A stretch of DNA of 64,000 bases, taken from the NCBI RefSeq assembly GCF_017874615.1, contig NZ_JAGIKV010000006.1:248001-312000 (forward strand). Reading direction: 5' to 3'. Origin of the DNA: Paenibacillus xylanexedens (GTDB lineage: Bacteria > Bacillota > Bacilli > Paenibacillales > Paenibacillaceae). This document shows, in pieces, positions 18,247 to 27,557 of the stretch. How positions within the stretch are numbered: position 1 is the stretch's first letter; every line of letters starts with the position of its first letter. Both the position numbers and the translations under genes were made by a program. The notes under the pieces are model-generated. The model made no database searches. It had not been told where the DNA came from and saw only the letters and a program-made list of their open reading frames with translations.

Positions 18247-18525
18247 ATGGTTCTGAGCATGGATGAAATTGTGAATGCAATCTGTATTCATATGGCAGAA
18301 CGTAAGGGTGTACGTCCAACCGATGTGAATGTAGAACTGAGCTGGGAAGAAGATACAGGTTATTCCGCTGAAGTTTGGATTCAAGGCCGTAGTCAATATC
18401 TGGTCGAGTCCAATATGATTGAAGCGATTCTTCGTTACTTGCACAATGAATACAACATCCGGGCGTACCGTGAGGATGTACGACTTGATCTGGATGAAGA
18501 AATCACAGCAATTGTCAATCAATAA
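18247..18525 (+). CDS. YxcD-like (DUF2653) small protein
   Basis: A 92-residue soluble acidic protein. MDEIVNAICIHMAERKGVRPTDVNVELSWEEDTGYSAEVWIQGR fits the Bacillus YxcD/DUF2653 pattern, whose function is unknown. It starts 5 bases after the stop of the preceding gene, consistent with translational coupling. The ATG at 18259 is an alternative start, and neither has a strong ribosome site. It ends at a bidirectional terminator facing tyrS. Confidence 0.75.
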   Translation: MVLSMDEIVNAICIHMAERKGVRPTDVNVELSWEEDTGYSAEVWIQGRSQYLVESNMIEAILRYLHNEYNIRAYREDVRLDLDEEITAIVNQ

Positions 18526-18553
18526 ACTAGGTCAAGCAATGACCTGTTATACT

Positions 18554-18608
18554 AAAGACCGTCTCCCTTCTGTCGCCTGACAGAGATGGAAGACGGTCTT
18601 TTTGTTTC
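18554..18608. terminator. Bidirectional terminator between the yxcD-like gene and tyrS
   Basis: AAAGACCGTCT (18554-18564) pairs with AGACGGTCTTT (18591-18601), with T runs on the plus side and weaker T-rich sequence on the minus side. The flanking genes converge on it. Confidence 0.85.
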
Positions 18609-18681
18609 TGTATTTGTGGTTTTATTTGTGTGTCTATTGCAGTCTCTATACGTGTCCTTATTACATTCTATTTCTTGGACA

Positions 18682-19944
18682 CTACGACTGAAGTTTAACC
18701 AGGCTGTAGTTCTTCTTACCTTTACGGATAATGATGAATTTACCGCCAATGGCATGCTCTGCCGAGACTGTGAATTCAAGCTCTGTGATTTTCTCACCGT
18801 TCATAGAGATAGCGCCTTTAGTGACATCCTCACGCGCCTGGCGTTTGGATGGCTCCAGCCCCAGATCTACAAGCCAGTCGACGATATTTTTCGCTTCGCC
18901 GTCCGTTTCGAATGTTGGCATTTCCTTGAAGCCCTGCTCGATTTCATTTGCTGTCAGGGAACGGATATCACCACTGAACAGCGCCGCTGTAATACGTTTA
19001 GCCTGTTCGAGCATTTCTTCGCCGTGAACGAATTTTGTCATTTCTTCCGCGAGTGCTTTCTGTGCTTCACGTCTGTGCGGCTCTGTCTCTACCTTTTCAG
19101 CCAAAGCTTCGATTTGTTCTTTGCTGAGGAAAGTAAAGTATTTCAAGTATTTAATGACATCACGGTCATCTGTATTCGCCCAGAACTGGTAGAACTCAAA
19201 TGGTGTCGTTTTGTTCGGGTCAAGCCAGATTGCGCCGCCAGCTGTTTTACCGAATTTGGTTCCGTCTGATTTGAGCATGAGTGGAATGGTCAGACCGTAC
19301 GCCTTCGCTTCAGATCCTTCTTTTTTACGAATCAGATCGAGACCACTTGTGATGTTACCCCATTGATCCGAACCACCGATTTGAAGCTGTACATCTTCGT
19401 TTTGGAACAGGTGCAGGTAGTCGAGTGATTGAAGGATCTGGTAGGAAAACTCGGTGAACGAGATTCCGCCTTCCAGTCTGCTCGCAACCACATCCTTAGC
19501 CAACATTGTGTTAAGGTTAAAGTTTTTGCCGTAGTCACGCAAGAATTCAATCACATTGATTTTGTGCGTCCAATCGTAGTTGTTGACCATGCGAACCTGA
19601 TTATCACCGTCTGTTACGAACAACTTCTTCATCTGCGCTGTAAGTGCATCCACATTCTCCTGCACTTGCTCCATCGTTTGCAAAGAACGTTCTGCCTGCC
19701 GACCACTTGGATCACCAATCGTACCTGTAGCTCCACCAATCAAAATAACTGGACGGTGTCCTGCCAGTTGAAAACGTTTCAGCATCATGAATGGAATGAG
19801 ATGTCCGATATGCATGCTATCCCCCGTAGGGTCAACGCCGCAGTATAGTGAGATTGATTTAGTTTCAGTCAACTCACGCAGTCCCTCTGCATCTGTCTGC
19901 TGGTTAATGGCGTCACGCCACTGTAGTTCATCAATAATATTCAT
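18682..19944 (-). CDS. tyrS: Tyrosyl-tRNA synthetase
   Basis: Charges tRNA-Tyr with tyrosine. At 420 residues it has the usual length. The class I HIGH-type motif is MHIGHL in GVDPTGDSMHIGHLIPF, the tyrosine/tRNA segment is QLQIGGSDQWGNI, and the KMSKS equivalent is KFGKT. A C-terminal S4 RNA-binding domain follows (about residue 350 onward). Start ATG 19944 has AAGGGG 9 bases upstream. A T-box leader at 20030-20290 controls it by sensing uncharged tRNA-Tyr. Confidence 0.98.
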   Translation of the reverse strand: MNIIDELQWRDAINQQTDAEGLRELTETKSISLYCGVDPTGDSMHIGHLIPFMMLKRFQLAGHRPVILIGGATGTIGDPSGRQAERSLQTMEQVQENVDALTAQMKKLFVTDGDNQVRMVNNYDWTHKINVIEFLRDYGKNFNLNTMLAKDVVASRLEGGISFTEFSYQILQSLDYLHLFQNEDVQLQIGGSDQWGNITSGLDLIRKKEGSEAKAYGLTIPLMLKSDGTKFGKTAGGAIWLDPNKTTPFEFYQFWANTDDRDVIKYLKYFTFLSKEQIEALAEKVETEPHRREAQKALAEEMTKFVHGEEMLEQAKRITAALFSGDIRSLTANEIEQGFKEMPTFETDGEAKNIVDWLVDLGLEPSKRQAREDVTKGAISMNGEKITELEFTVSAEHAIGGKFIIIRKGKKNYSLVKLQS

Positions 19945-20029
19945 TTGTATAACCCCTTTTCTATCCTCAAGATTCAGTCATGATCTACGTTAAATTACGA
20001 AATTACACGCTGGAACGGCTTTTTTGGAC

Positions 20030-20290
20030 ACAAAAAAATCGCCTCCTTGTCTTCATTAGACACAGGGACGATTATCATAACCGTGGTACCACCCAAATTG
20101 CATGGACAACACGTGACCTTAACACGTTATCCATACCACTTTTGGCAATATATCGTTTGCCCATCCGCTTGGCATTACCCAAGTACTCCAGAGTGTAATT
20201 CGCAGCCCTTGTATGTATCAGGTTCCATCAACCCCTGACTTTCTGTAACAGGGACAAAGCCGCTACTGCGCTCTATCAACGTGATTCATG
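20030..20290 (-). promoter_or_regulatory. Tyrosine-specific T-box riboswitch leader of tyrS
   Basis: The conserved T-box sequence TGGGTGGTACCACGG is read on the minus strand at 20095-20081. Just after it, AATCGTCCCTGTGTC pairs with GACAAGGAGGCGATT and runs into TTTTTTT, forming the terminator (about 20032-20075). In the stem I region, GAATTACACTCTGG contains the codon TAC (20197-20195) followed by A, which fits a tyrosine specifier. Uncharged tRNA-Tyr should stabilise the antiterminator and switch on tyrS. Confidence 0.93.
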
Positions 20291-20386
20291 TATTCAATTT
20301 ATAGCAAGTATAGCCGAACGTTTCAGTCATTGCAAGACCAAGTATTAATCTTCGAACAGAACAACGGATGCATAGTTGAAACCAGA

Positions 20387-20836
20387 TTATATAATCATCA
20401 TGTTCAATTTTCCGTAATAATAACCATAGGCTTTCTCCGCGATCTGATCCTCATTGTTCCAAAACTGCTGATCCAGCGCATCTAAATGCTGCTCTTGTTC
20501 CTTTGTCAGGAATTTCGGAATATCCCACAGTTCAGTAAGCCTTTCATCCTCTTTCAGATGCTCAATACAGCCGTATGCTGACGTTATAATCTCCACGACT
20601 TGAGTCGCATCAATGATATGTAATGCCCGCAACGCGTAACGGTATACCTCTTCCCCCCAGTTACAGAAAAACTGTATAAAACCGCCGTTAAAGACATCCG
20701 CCTCTAATAACCATAAAGCTGCAATGTCCTGCTCGTTCGAAGTCAACGATGCCCAGCCCTGTTCAGATTCATTCTTTTTTTCGACAAATAACACAGCATA
20801 TTCATACCATACATCATTAATATCTTGCTCACTCAC
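20387..20836 (-). CDS. DMP19/DUF4375-like protein
   Basis: A 149-residue soluble protein. The core ALWLLEADVFNGGFIQFFCNWGEEVYRYALRALHIIDA matches the DUF4375 pattern (E...NGGF.QFF.N). In other bacteria this domain belongs to a family named for a DNA-mimic protein, so a DNA- or protein-interaction role is possible but unproven. The preferred start is GTG 20836, 6 bases after GAGGTG; a GTG three codons earlier lies inside the ribosome site region. It is a stand-alone gene between the T-box leader of tyrS and a terminator. Confidence 0.75.
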   Translation of the reverse strand: MSEQDINDVWYEYAVLFVEKKNESEQGWASLTSNEQDIAALWLLEADVFNGGFIQFFCNWGEEVYRYALRALHIIDATQVVEIITSAYGCIEHLKEDERLTELWDIPKFLTKEQEQHLDALDQQFWNNEDQIAEKAYGYYYGKLNMMII

Positions 20837-21002
20837 GTAACACACCTCACTTTTCTATTTGCTCAGTTCCTTCATCACTTCATTTGTATAGTTCAAATGC
20901 GTTTGTTTATTATCCACGCCATGTCTTTTCAACAATCCTCCTAGTTCTGTATCTGTTCCCCAGGGAAAGATGTACTAACATCGATGACAGAATGAAAAAA
21001 TG

Positions 21003-21029
21003 AAAAAGCTGCCGAAGGCAGCCTCTTCA
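21003..21029 (-). terminator. Terminator after selO
   Basis: GCTGCC, loop GAA and GGCAGC, then TTTTTCATTTTTTC on the minus strand. Confidence 0.9.
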
Positions 21030-21044
21030 TTCCATACTGTTCAA

Positions 21045-22514
21045 TCAGGTTCCACAAAAAGTCTGATACGAAGTATTGCATTGGGCTGGTAGTTCGGCAT
21101 ATTCAGCCTGCTCAGGTGAGTGCTCAAACGGATCTGAAAGAACTGCCAAAAGCTTCTGCATCACGCTAAGATCTCCGTGGTTCTCCGCTCGCTCAAGAGC
21201 TTCCTCGACCCGATGATTGCGGGGGATGACCGCTGGATTGCTTGTTCTCATCAACTGCCTAGAGACTTCCTTCTCCCCTTCCTGTCTGTCCAATCTTGCT
21301 TGCCACCGCTCATTCCATTCAGCAAATTCTGTCGTGCCAAACAAAGTTGTTCCTTCGAACCTGTCAAAGGTCAATGCCAAGAACGTATTGGTGTAATCTG
21401 CACTATGCTTCTCCATGAGTTCAAGAAGATCCTTAATCAGCGCTTCATCTTCGGCCTCTTCATCCAACAAGCCCAGTTTGGCACGCATTCCCTTGAGCCA
21501 ATGATGATGGTACAATTCAGAAAATTGTGCGATGGCATCCTGAGCGAGTTGCACGGCCTGTTCTTCATCTTCATGCAACAACGGCAGAAGCGTCTCGGCA
21601 AAACGAGCCAAATTCCACCCGGCAATATACGGTTGATTGCCATACGCATAGCGACCTTGTCTGTCAATGGAGCTGAATACGGTCGAAGGATTGTAAACAT
21701 CCATAAAGGCGCACGGACCATAATCGATGGTCTCACCACTGATCGCCATGTTATCCGTGTTCATCACGCCATGAATGAAACCAACACGCTGCCACTGGGC
21801 AACGAGTGCCGCCTGCCGCTTAATCACTTCCTGAAGGAACAAAAGATAGCGATTTTCGGCTTGGGCAACCTTAGGGAAATGTCGATTCAACGTGTAATCA
21901 GCCAACGCCCGAAGATCTTCAATAGACCCCCATCTTGCTGCGTACTGAAAGGTTGCTACCCGGATATGACTGGAAGCCACCCGGGTCAATACGGCACCAG
22001 GCCGCTCTGTTTCGCGGATAATGTTTTCTCCTGTAGACACCACTGCCAGACTGCGAGTCGTTGGAATACCCAGTGCATACATCGCTTCACTAATAATATA
22101 CTCTCGTAACATAGGCCCTACAGCAGCACGTCCATCTCCTCCACGAGAGTACGGTGTTCTCCCTGAACCTTTCAGCTGGATATCCACTCGCTCGCCCTGT
22201 GGCGTAATCTGTTCACCCAGCAGCAAAGCACGCCCATCTCCAAGCATGTTAAAATTGCCAAATTGATGTCCTGCATAGGCCTGAGCCAAAGGCTCGGCTC
22301 CTTCCGGGATCGAATTACCTGCAAAAATTTGCGCTCCTTCATCACTGTCAAGAGACTCCACATCCAGTCCCAGGCTGGATGCAATCAATCTATTGAAAAT
22401 GATCAGTTTTGGTGATTCAACAGGCACTGCGCCCTGACTTGTAAAAAAGGGTTGCGGTAACTGCGCATAACTATTCTCCAAGTTCCACCCTTTGTTCAAC
22501 GTTTCTTGTTGCAT
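21045..22514 (-). CDS. selO: Protein adenylyltransferase SelO (YdiU/UPF0061)
   Basis: A pseudokinase-fold enzyme that transfers AMP to Ser/Thr/Tyr of target proteins. The 489-residue protein has [37 protein letters not shown], the catalytic-type segment [24 protein letters not shown] and the family-typical C-terminus YQTFCGT, with Cys where some eukaryotic members have selenocysteine. The start is ATG 22514 with AGGAG 11 bases upstream; the 24 further upstream in-frame codons lack conserved sequence. It is a single gene with its own terminator. Confidence 0.92.
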   Translation of the reverse strand: MQQETLNKGWNLENSYAQLPQPFFTSQGAVPVESPKLIIFNRLIASSLGLDVESLDSDEGAQIFAGNSIPEGAEPLAQAYAGHQFGNFNMLGDGRALLLGEQITPQGERVDIQLKGSGRTPYSRGGDGRAAVGPMLREYIISEAMYALGIPTTRSLAVVSTGENIIRETERPGAVLTRVASSHIRVATFQYAARWGSIEDLRALADYTLNRHFPKVAQAENRYLLFLQEVIKRQAALVAQWQRVGFIHGVMNTDNMAISGETIDYGPCAFMDVYNPSTVFSSIDRQGRYAYGNQPYIAGWNLARFAETLLPLLHEDEEQAVQLAQDAIAQFSELYHHHWLKGMRAKLGLLDEEAEDEALIKDLLELMEKHSADYTNTFLALTFDRFEGTTLFGTTEFAEWNERWQARLDRQEGEKEVSRQLMRTSNPAVIPRNHRVEEALERAENHGDLSVMQKLLAVLSDPFEHSPEQAEYAELPAQCNTSYQTFCGT

Positions 22515-22707
22515 GGTGATCACAACTCCTTTTCTGCACCAGGGATATCCCTTGGTTATATTGTAGCCTTGTGAACCAATGCTCATTTATGTAGTCGCAT
22601 GGAAATTCAATTGAAGAGGTTGTTGACTTAAACGAACATATTAAATGTTCTTGATGAAACTTTAGCATATTTGCATGCCTTTTGCATTCCTCATGAATCG
22701 TAAGCAC

Positions 22708-22783
22708 CAAAAAATCCAAGAGGTTTCTTTGCCAAGTGGAATCATTCTCTTGCATTCCACTTCCCAGAAAACCATCTTGGATC
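22708..22783 (-). terminator. Long-stem terminator after the NCS2 permease gene
   Basis: On the minus strand ATCCAAGA...AGTGGAAT and ATTCCACT...TCTTGGAT form a long imperfect stem, with a perfect 9-bp apical part AAGTGGAAT/ATTCCACTT at 22734-22742 and 22754-22762, followed by TTTTTT. The rest of 22515-22827 shows no gene. Confidence 0.8.
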
Positions 22784-22827
22784 CATTCCACTTACTACTA
22801 TAGATGACACGTCTGTTATTACAAGGA

Positions 22828-24144
22828 TTACGTGTGTGCTTCTTGAGCCTGTACAGGCTGTACTGGCACGCTCTCTTTTTTCAAAGCAAGGTTAAAGAAA
22901 ACATTAAGCAGGATCGCTGACAGGCTTCCCGTTATAATACCATCGCTAACAATAATCCGAATACTTTGAGGAAGCTGAGCAAACAGATCGGGTACAGCAG
23001 TAACACCGAGCCCAAGTGAAACGGAGCAAGCCACGATCAATAGATTGGATTGTTTGCCAAAGTCGACGTTTTGCAGCATTTTTATCCCGGATGAGACGAC
23101 CATTCCGAACAGGACAACAGTCGCTCCACCGAGGACAGCACTTGGAATAATGGTTGCAAAAGCCGCTACCTTCGGAATGAGTCCCAGAAAGACCAGAATA
23201 CCTCCAGCTGCAACAACAACATTGGTCGTTTTTACTTTGGAGAGCTGAACCAAACCAACATTCTGTGCAAATGTATTGTATGGAAAGGCATTAAAGATGC
23301 CGCCCAGGACAAACGCAAGACCTTCTGCGCGATATCCCCGTGCCAGATCTTTTTCGTTGATCGGTTGATCACAGATTTTGCTCAAAGCCATAAATACACC
23401 TGTTGATTCGATGATAACCACCGTACCTACAATAATCATTGTAATGATTGGACCGATTTCGAAGGTAGGCCATCCAAAGTAAAAGGGTTGAGGTAAATGG
23501 AACCAAGAGGCTTCCTGTACAGAGGCAAAATTCACTTTTCCCATGATGGCTGCGATGAGGGTTCCCACAATAATACCAAGGAGAACAGCCAGGGATTTAA
23601 CAAACCCGCGAGCATATCGATTCAGGATTAGAATAAAAAGTAATACGCCAAATGAAAGCGCCAAATTATCCAAACTTCCGAAATTCTCGCTGTTTGCTCC
23701 ACCCGCCATGTTTTTAATGCCGGTTGGGATTAACGCAAGACCGATGATGGTTACCACTGTACCGATCACAACTGGCGGAAACAATTTGACGATTTTGCTG
23801 AAAAATACGGCAAAGATGACGATAAATAACCCCGCTGCGATGATCGACCCATAAATGGCGGGAATTCCGTACTGCGATCCAATTGCAATCATCGGTGTCA
23901 CCGCTACAAAAGAACTTCCGAGCACCGCTGGCAACCCAATACCCAAGTACTTCCCTTTCCGAGCCTGAAGCCATGTTGCAATCCCACACGTTAACAGGTC
24001 AATGGATACCAGATATGCCAACTGCTCTGCAGTCAGATTTAGTGCTCTGCCCACAAGCAAAGGCACCAGAATTGCTCCCGCATACATCGCGAGTACGTGC
24101 TGAATCCCCAGTGAAAAAACTCTCATCTTTTTGGTTTCTTTCAT
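22828..24144 (-). CDS. NCS2-family nucleobase permease (xanthine/uric acid type)
   Basis: A 438-residue transporter of the nucleobase:cation symporter-2 family with about 12-14 membrane segments. Recognisable segments are SLGIQHVLAMYAGAILVPLLVG, the conserved GIGLPAVLGSSFVAVTPMIAIG, IIESTGVFMALS and AFPYNTFAQNVGLVQLSKVKT. These are closer to the xanthine/uric acid branch (PbuX/PucK) than to uracil permeases. Start ATG 24144 has GGGGGG 9 bases upstream; the extra in-frame codons upstream look non-coding. No xpt or other purine gene is adjacent, so the substrate is inferred from family only. Confidence 0.88.
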   Translation of the reverse strand: MKETKKMRVFSLGIQHVLAMYAGAILVPLLVGRALNLTAEQLAYLVSIDLLTCGIATWLQARKGKYLGIGLPAVLGSSFVAVTPMIAIGSQYGIPAIYGSIIAAGLFIVIFAVFFSKIVKLFPPVVIGTVVTIIGLALIPTGIKNMAGGANSENFGSLDNLALSFGVLLFILILNRYARGFVKSLAVLLGIIVGTLIAAIMGKVNFASVQEASWFHLPQPFYFGWPTFEIGPIITMIIVGTVVIIESTGVFMALSKICDQPINEKDLARGYRAEGLAFVLGGIFNAFPYNTFAQNVGLVQLSKVKTTNVVVAAGGILVFLGLIPKVAAFATIIPSAVLGGATVVLFGMVVSSGIKMLQNVDFGKQSNLLIVACSVSLGLGVTAVPDLFAQLPQSIRIIVSDGIITGSLSAILLNVFFNLALKKESVPVQPVQAQEAHT

Positions 24145-24267
24145 CCCACGTTGCCCCCCTGAAATTAGAATCAACCGAACCGCTGCAAAATCATGTTATG
24201 TTGATTCACATTATATAAACTATTCAGGGAAGTTCCATGATTCATAACATAGAATTGTGATAAGAGA

Positions 24268-24295
24268 TAAAGAGCCCAACTAAAATTGGGCGTGT
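24268..24295 (-). terminator. Hairpin between the NRDE and permease genes
   Basis: GCCCAA, loop TTTTAG and TTGGGC, followed on the minus strand by TCTTTATCTCTT. It serves as a terminator for the NRDE gene or an attenuator in the permease leader; the T run is interrupted. Confidence 0.5.
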
Positions 24296-24441
24296 TATAC
24301 AAAAGGTACTCTCAAACGGTTTACGTCGCGTTATATTAGTTAACACAGAATAACGAAAGTACTCTTTACACTCAGAAGCAATGAAAACATGAACTTTGGA
24401 TTTAACTTCAGTGATTCATGTAAATGCATAATGTCAGAACA

Positions 24442-25236
24442 TCAATTTTTCCTATTCTCAGCTTGTCGAGTTAAGAGCTTGATGTTAAAACGTTGCTCCA
24501 TGACCTCTCCGTTCTGGTGAACCCTCTCCGTAAAAAACACTTCTTCTCTGTTCATCAGGACAACGGATGAAGCTCTGGTCCCATAGTCGAATTTCTCACT
24601 TTTAACGAAGATGGGAGAAAGCAAACGTTCCCATTCCAATGGAACACCTGTATGGGGTAAAAGCTCATCCACTGAAGGGTCTGCCATTTGCAACAAACCT
24701 AATATTTCTTCTGTCAGGATAGCTTCGTCCTCCCCTTGGATGATTTTCTCCAGCCCTTCTTTCCCACGTTTCACCTTGGGCCAATCTGTATTAATCAAGT
24801 GATTACTAATCCCGTATATTCCAGGTTTCAACTTCATCACAACATTACCCACATTAGAATAATAATAGAGGTCGTCAGGATCACCTACTAACAAATTGTA
24901 GCCAGGATAATCATTGCGACTTCTCTCCGCGTGTTTTATATATTGCTCAGGTGTGGACGTTCCCTTTAAAAAATCAGCAACCAGATCTCCTCTTGAGCCC
25001 TTGGCATGTACATCTTCATTCGGATCACGATAATTCGTGACAGCAGCCAGACGCCCCTCTATGGTTACGCCCATCCAGGTTCCCATTTTCGACAAATCCC
25101 GGCCAGCCAATATATGAGGATGATCTTCCCAATAGTGTGCTTGAGCCGTAGGTCTGTGATAGAATTCATCCCTATTTGATCCCAATATAAGCGGATACTT
25201 TGGATGCATGTTGTAAGCAAATAAAATTAAACACAT
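24442..25236 (-). CDS. NRDE family protein (TANGO2-like)
   Basis: A 264-residue protein beginning MCLILFAYNMHPKYPLILGSNRDEFYHRPT. The NRDE motif gives the family its name, and Cys2 would become N-terminal after Met removal, as in Ntn-hydrolase-like enzymes. DPNEDVHAKGSRGDLVADFL, YGISNHLINTDWPKVKRG and the C-terminal YGTRASSVVL are also family segments. The start is ATG 25236 with GGAG 12 bases upstream; a TTG four codons earlier directly abuts that site and would bury Cys2. The reaction is not established; eukaryotic relatives are linked to haem and lipid handling. Confidence 0.85.
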   Translation of the reverse strand: MCLILFAYNMHPKYPLILGSNRDEFYHRPTAQAHYWEDHPHILAGRDLSKMGTWMGVTIEGRLAAVTNYRDPNEDVHAKGSRGDLVADFLKGTSTPEQYIKHAERSRNDYPGYNLLVGDPDDLYYYSNVGNVVMKLKPGIYGISNHLINTDWPKVKRGKEGLEKIIQGEDEAILTEEILGLLQMADPSVDELLPHTGVPLEWERLLSPIFVKSEKFDYGTRASSVVLMNREEVFFTERVHQNGEVMEQRFNIKLLTRQAENRKN

Positions 25237-25282
25237 GGGAATCTTCAACTCCTATATTCATTAAACCTCTGATTTCGCACCT

Positions 25283-25582
25283 TTATATCGTATAATCAAC
25301 TACAATGACATCTTCTACCCAACCATCGAGGGAAGCTACAAATGCCTGATGAGCAGGATGTGGACCATAGGCGCGTAATGCCTCCTGATCTTCAAACGTC
25401 ACTCGCAAGCCAATCGTGTAACCTTGAATACGGTCCGTTTCTTCCGTTGCATTGATTCCTGCGGTCAGCCCGACAATCCCCGGGATTTGTTCCTGTAACG
25501 CGAGCAATTGATCCACCCATTCCTGCTGTTTGGCTAGTGTGGTTTTATCGTTAAATTTAAAAACAACCAAATGTTCAAACAT
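25283..25582 (-). CDS. Dabb (stress-responsive alpha/beta barrel) domain protein
   Basis: A 99-residue single-domain protein that probably forms a dimeric ferredoxin-like barrel. MFEHLVVFKFNDKTT at the start and HPAHQAFVASLDGWVEDVIVVDY at the end match the Dabb pattern. The start is ATG 25582, 9 bases after GGGAGG. It lies on the same strand between the TetR gene and the NRDE gene with short gaps, so a small operon is likely. No catalytic role can be read from the sequence. Confidence 0.88.
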   Translation of the reverse strand: MFEHLVVFKFNDKTTLAKQQEWVDQLLALQEQIPGIVGLTAGINATEETDRIQGYTIGLRVTFEDQEALRAYGPHPAHQAFVASLDGWVEDVIVVDYTI

Positions 25583-25636
25583 CTTGTTATTCCTCCCATG
25601 TCCATTCGAATAGTAAGGCAATTTCGTTAAATGAAG

Positions 25637-26218
25637 TCAATTCAACAATTCCAATCCGCCCATCATATAGGGGACCACTCTGTTGGCTAATTCAGCCGGA
25701 GATTCCTGCCCGCCTTCCATATTCCATCGATATGTCATTCCATAGATCGACCAACTTAGCATGGTTGCCGTAATTTTCAGCGTTTTGGGATCTACATCCC
25801 CCGCTACTTTGCTCATTAATTCAAGAAGGAATTGCTCTAGCTGTGTCTTGATGTTTTCTTCAATAATCGGTGCAACTGTCTCATATTTTTTGATGCATCC
25901 ATTACTTGAGACGTGATAATCACATAATGAAAATATAAGCTGCTGTATGGTTTCGGCTGAAAACCGGGCATCCGGGTCCACCCTTTTCGTTACATATTCC
26001 ATAAAAGCATCCGATAACAAGGCTTCAAGCAGTGCATATTTATCCTGAAAATGGGCGTAAAATGTAGCCCTGTTAATTGTGGCTTGTTCCGTAATGTTTT
26101 GAATCGTAATGCTGTTGAAATTTTTAAGATTCAATTGGTTCAAAAATGCATCAAGAATTAATTGACGCGTGCGGATCACACGTGGATCGTTCGAGTTTGG
26201 AGACAATACACCAGACAT
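25637..26218 (-). CDS. TetR/AcrR family regulator
   Basis: A 193-residue regulator. The N-terminal helix-turn-helix lies at about residues 12-60 (RTRQLILDAFLNQL, then SITIQNITEQATINRATFYAHFQDKYALLEALL). A C-terminal all-helical ligand/dimerisation domain follows. Start ATG 26218 has AGGAGG 8 bases upstream. It is transcribed divergently from the Old Yellow Enzyme gene, the classic layout for a local repressor, and its promoter carries an 11-bp palindrome at 26282-26292 that could be the operator. Confidence 0.9.
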   Translation of the reverse strand: MSGVLSPNSNDPRVIRTRQLILDAFLNQLNLKNFNSITIQNITEQATINRATFYAHFQDKYALLEALLSDAFMEYVTKRVDPDARFSAETIQQLIFSLCDYHVSSNGCIKKYETVAPIIEENIKTQLEQFLLELMSKVAGDVDPKTLKITATMLSWSIYGMTYRWNMEGGQESPAELANRVVPYMMGGLELLN

Positions 26219-26263
26219 GTCCCAATCCTCCTTTGTGCACAAAATATTTGGTTAGACTCCTTC

Positions 26264-26292
26264 ATTATAGATAAGTGTTATTTGTTCAACAA
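26264..26292 (-). promoter_or_regulatory. tetR promoter overlapping a palindromic operator candidate
   Basis: On the minus strand the -35 is TTGTTG (26292-26287), the spacer 17 bases and the -10 TATAAT (26269-26264). The -35 lies inside the palindrome TTGTTCAACAA (26282-26292). Confidence 0.55.
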
Positions 26293-26441
26293 GTAAAAGT
26301 AAGTGCACAGACACCATACAATAATCCGTGTCTTTCGCTTAAGCAACAAATTGCTCCGATTGTTGGTTGAGCATGCCGATAGACCTTGTTAAGATTGCAC
26401 TCGTACCCGCTTGAAGGTGCATAATAATGGAGGTGCTTAGT

Positions 26442-27557
26442 TTGAGTAATCAACAACATAACGTTATTTCTACAGAGCTTCTGTTTCAACCATACACTGT
26501 TAAAAAGTTAACCCTGTCCTCGCGCATCGTCATGTCCCCCATGGCTCGTGCTTTTTCCCCGGACGGTGTCCCGGGCCCCGATGTAGCCGCATATTATCGT
26601 CGGCGTGCCGAGCATGGTGTTGGACTCATTATTACCGAAGGTGCGACGATTGAGCATCCGTCTGCATCAAGTGAGCCTAGAATCCCTCATATGTATGGAG
26701 AAGCAGCTCTTCAAGGCTGGGCTGAAGTGGTCGAACATGTTCATGAAGCCGGCGGCAAGATTTTTCCGCAGATTTTACACATGGGAATCGTTCGTCCTTC
26801 AGGATCTAACCCACACCCGGAAGCTGCGTCACTGAGTCCATCAGGACTCGATATGGAAGGTACTCAAGTAGGTGAGCCAATGACGGAGGCGGAGATTGCA
26901 ACTGTGATTCAAGCTTATGCAGATGCAGCAGCCAATGCGCAAAGCATTGGTTTTGACGGAATTGAGCTTCATGGTGCACATGGTTTTCTGATCGATCAGT
27001 TTTTCTGGAAAACAACGAATAGGAGAACGGACCGCTATGGTGGTGACCTTCAGAAACGAACTCAATTCGCGGTTGAACTTGTAATGGCAGTTCGTGCTGC
27101 GGTAGGTCCTGATTTCCCTATTGCGATGCGGATTTCCCAATGGAAGATGAATGATTATCAAGCCAGACTGTTCGACACCCCCGAACAATTGGAACAATTC
27201 CTTCGTTTGTTAGTTGACGCAGGTGTAGATATCTTTCACTGCTCGACACGACACTTCTGGGAGCCCGAGTTCGAAGGATCTGAGCTTGGATTTGCAGGTT
27301 GGGTAAGAGAACTGAGTGGTCAAACCACTATTACAGTCGGTTCTGTGGGTATGCCAGATGAGCCTGAAGCAGGAGTAGATAAAGCAACACATCCAGGTAT
27401 GGGCGAACTCATGAAGCGATATGAGCAACAGGAATTTGATCTGGTAGCTGTGGGACGTGCACTCCTTGGTGATCCGGCATGGGGTGCCAAAATACGTGAA
27501 GGACGCGTATCCGAGATTCAAGCTTTTACACCTGAAGCACTCGCTATGTTAGACTAA
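26442..27557 (+). CDS. Old Yellow Enzyme family NADH:flavin oxidoreductase
   Basis: A 371-residue FMN enzyme of the TIM-barrel OYE family that reduces activated C=C bonds. Visible segments are LSSRIVMSPMARAFSPDG near the N-terminus, IITEGATI, HMGIVRPSGSNPHPEA, DGIELHGAHGFLIDQFFWKTTNRRTDRYGG (substrate His and FMN-contacting region) and DLVAVGRALLGDPAW (phosphate binding). The ribosome site GGAGGTG at 26430-26436 fits a TTG start at 26442; an ATG at 26427 would precede that site. The divergent TetR gene suggests induction by an electrophilic or xenobiotic ligand, which is inference. Confidence 0.92.
   Translation: MSNQQHNVISTELLFQPYTVKKLTLSSRIVMSPMARAFSPDGVPGPDVAAYYRRRAEHGVGLIITEGATIEHPSASSEPRIPHMYGEAALQGWAEVVEHVHEAGGKIFPQILHMGIVRPSGSNPHPEAASLSPSGLDMEGTQVGEPMTEAEIATVIQAYADAAANAQSIGFDGIELHGAHGFLIDQFFWKTTNRRTDRYGGDLQKRTQFAVELVMAVRAAVGPDFPIAMRISQWKMNDYQARLFDTPEQLEQFLRLLVDAGVDIFHCSTRHFWEPEFEGSELGFAGWVRELSGQTTITVGSVGMPDEPEAGVDKATHPGMGELMKRYEQQEFDLVAVGRALLGDPAWGAKIREGRVSEIQAFTPEALAMLD

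Noticed and set aside
19990..20290. Possible small protein gene on the plus strand in the tyrS leader
   Set aside because: The region is the T-box leader; the frame has no ribosome site.
24175..24441. Purine riboswitch upstream of the NCS2 permease
   Set aside because: The conserved aptamer core (the ATAT and loop-loop residues flanking P2 and P3) could not be matched; only a loose TATAA and an unrelated hairpin are present.
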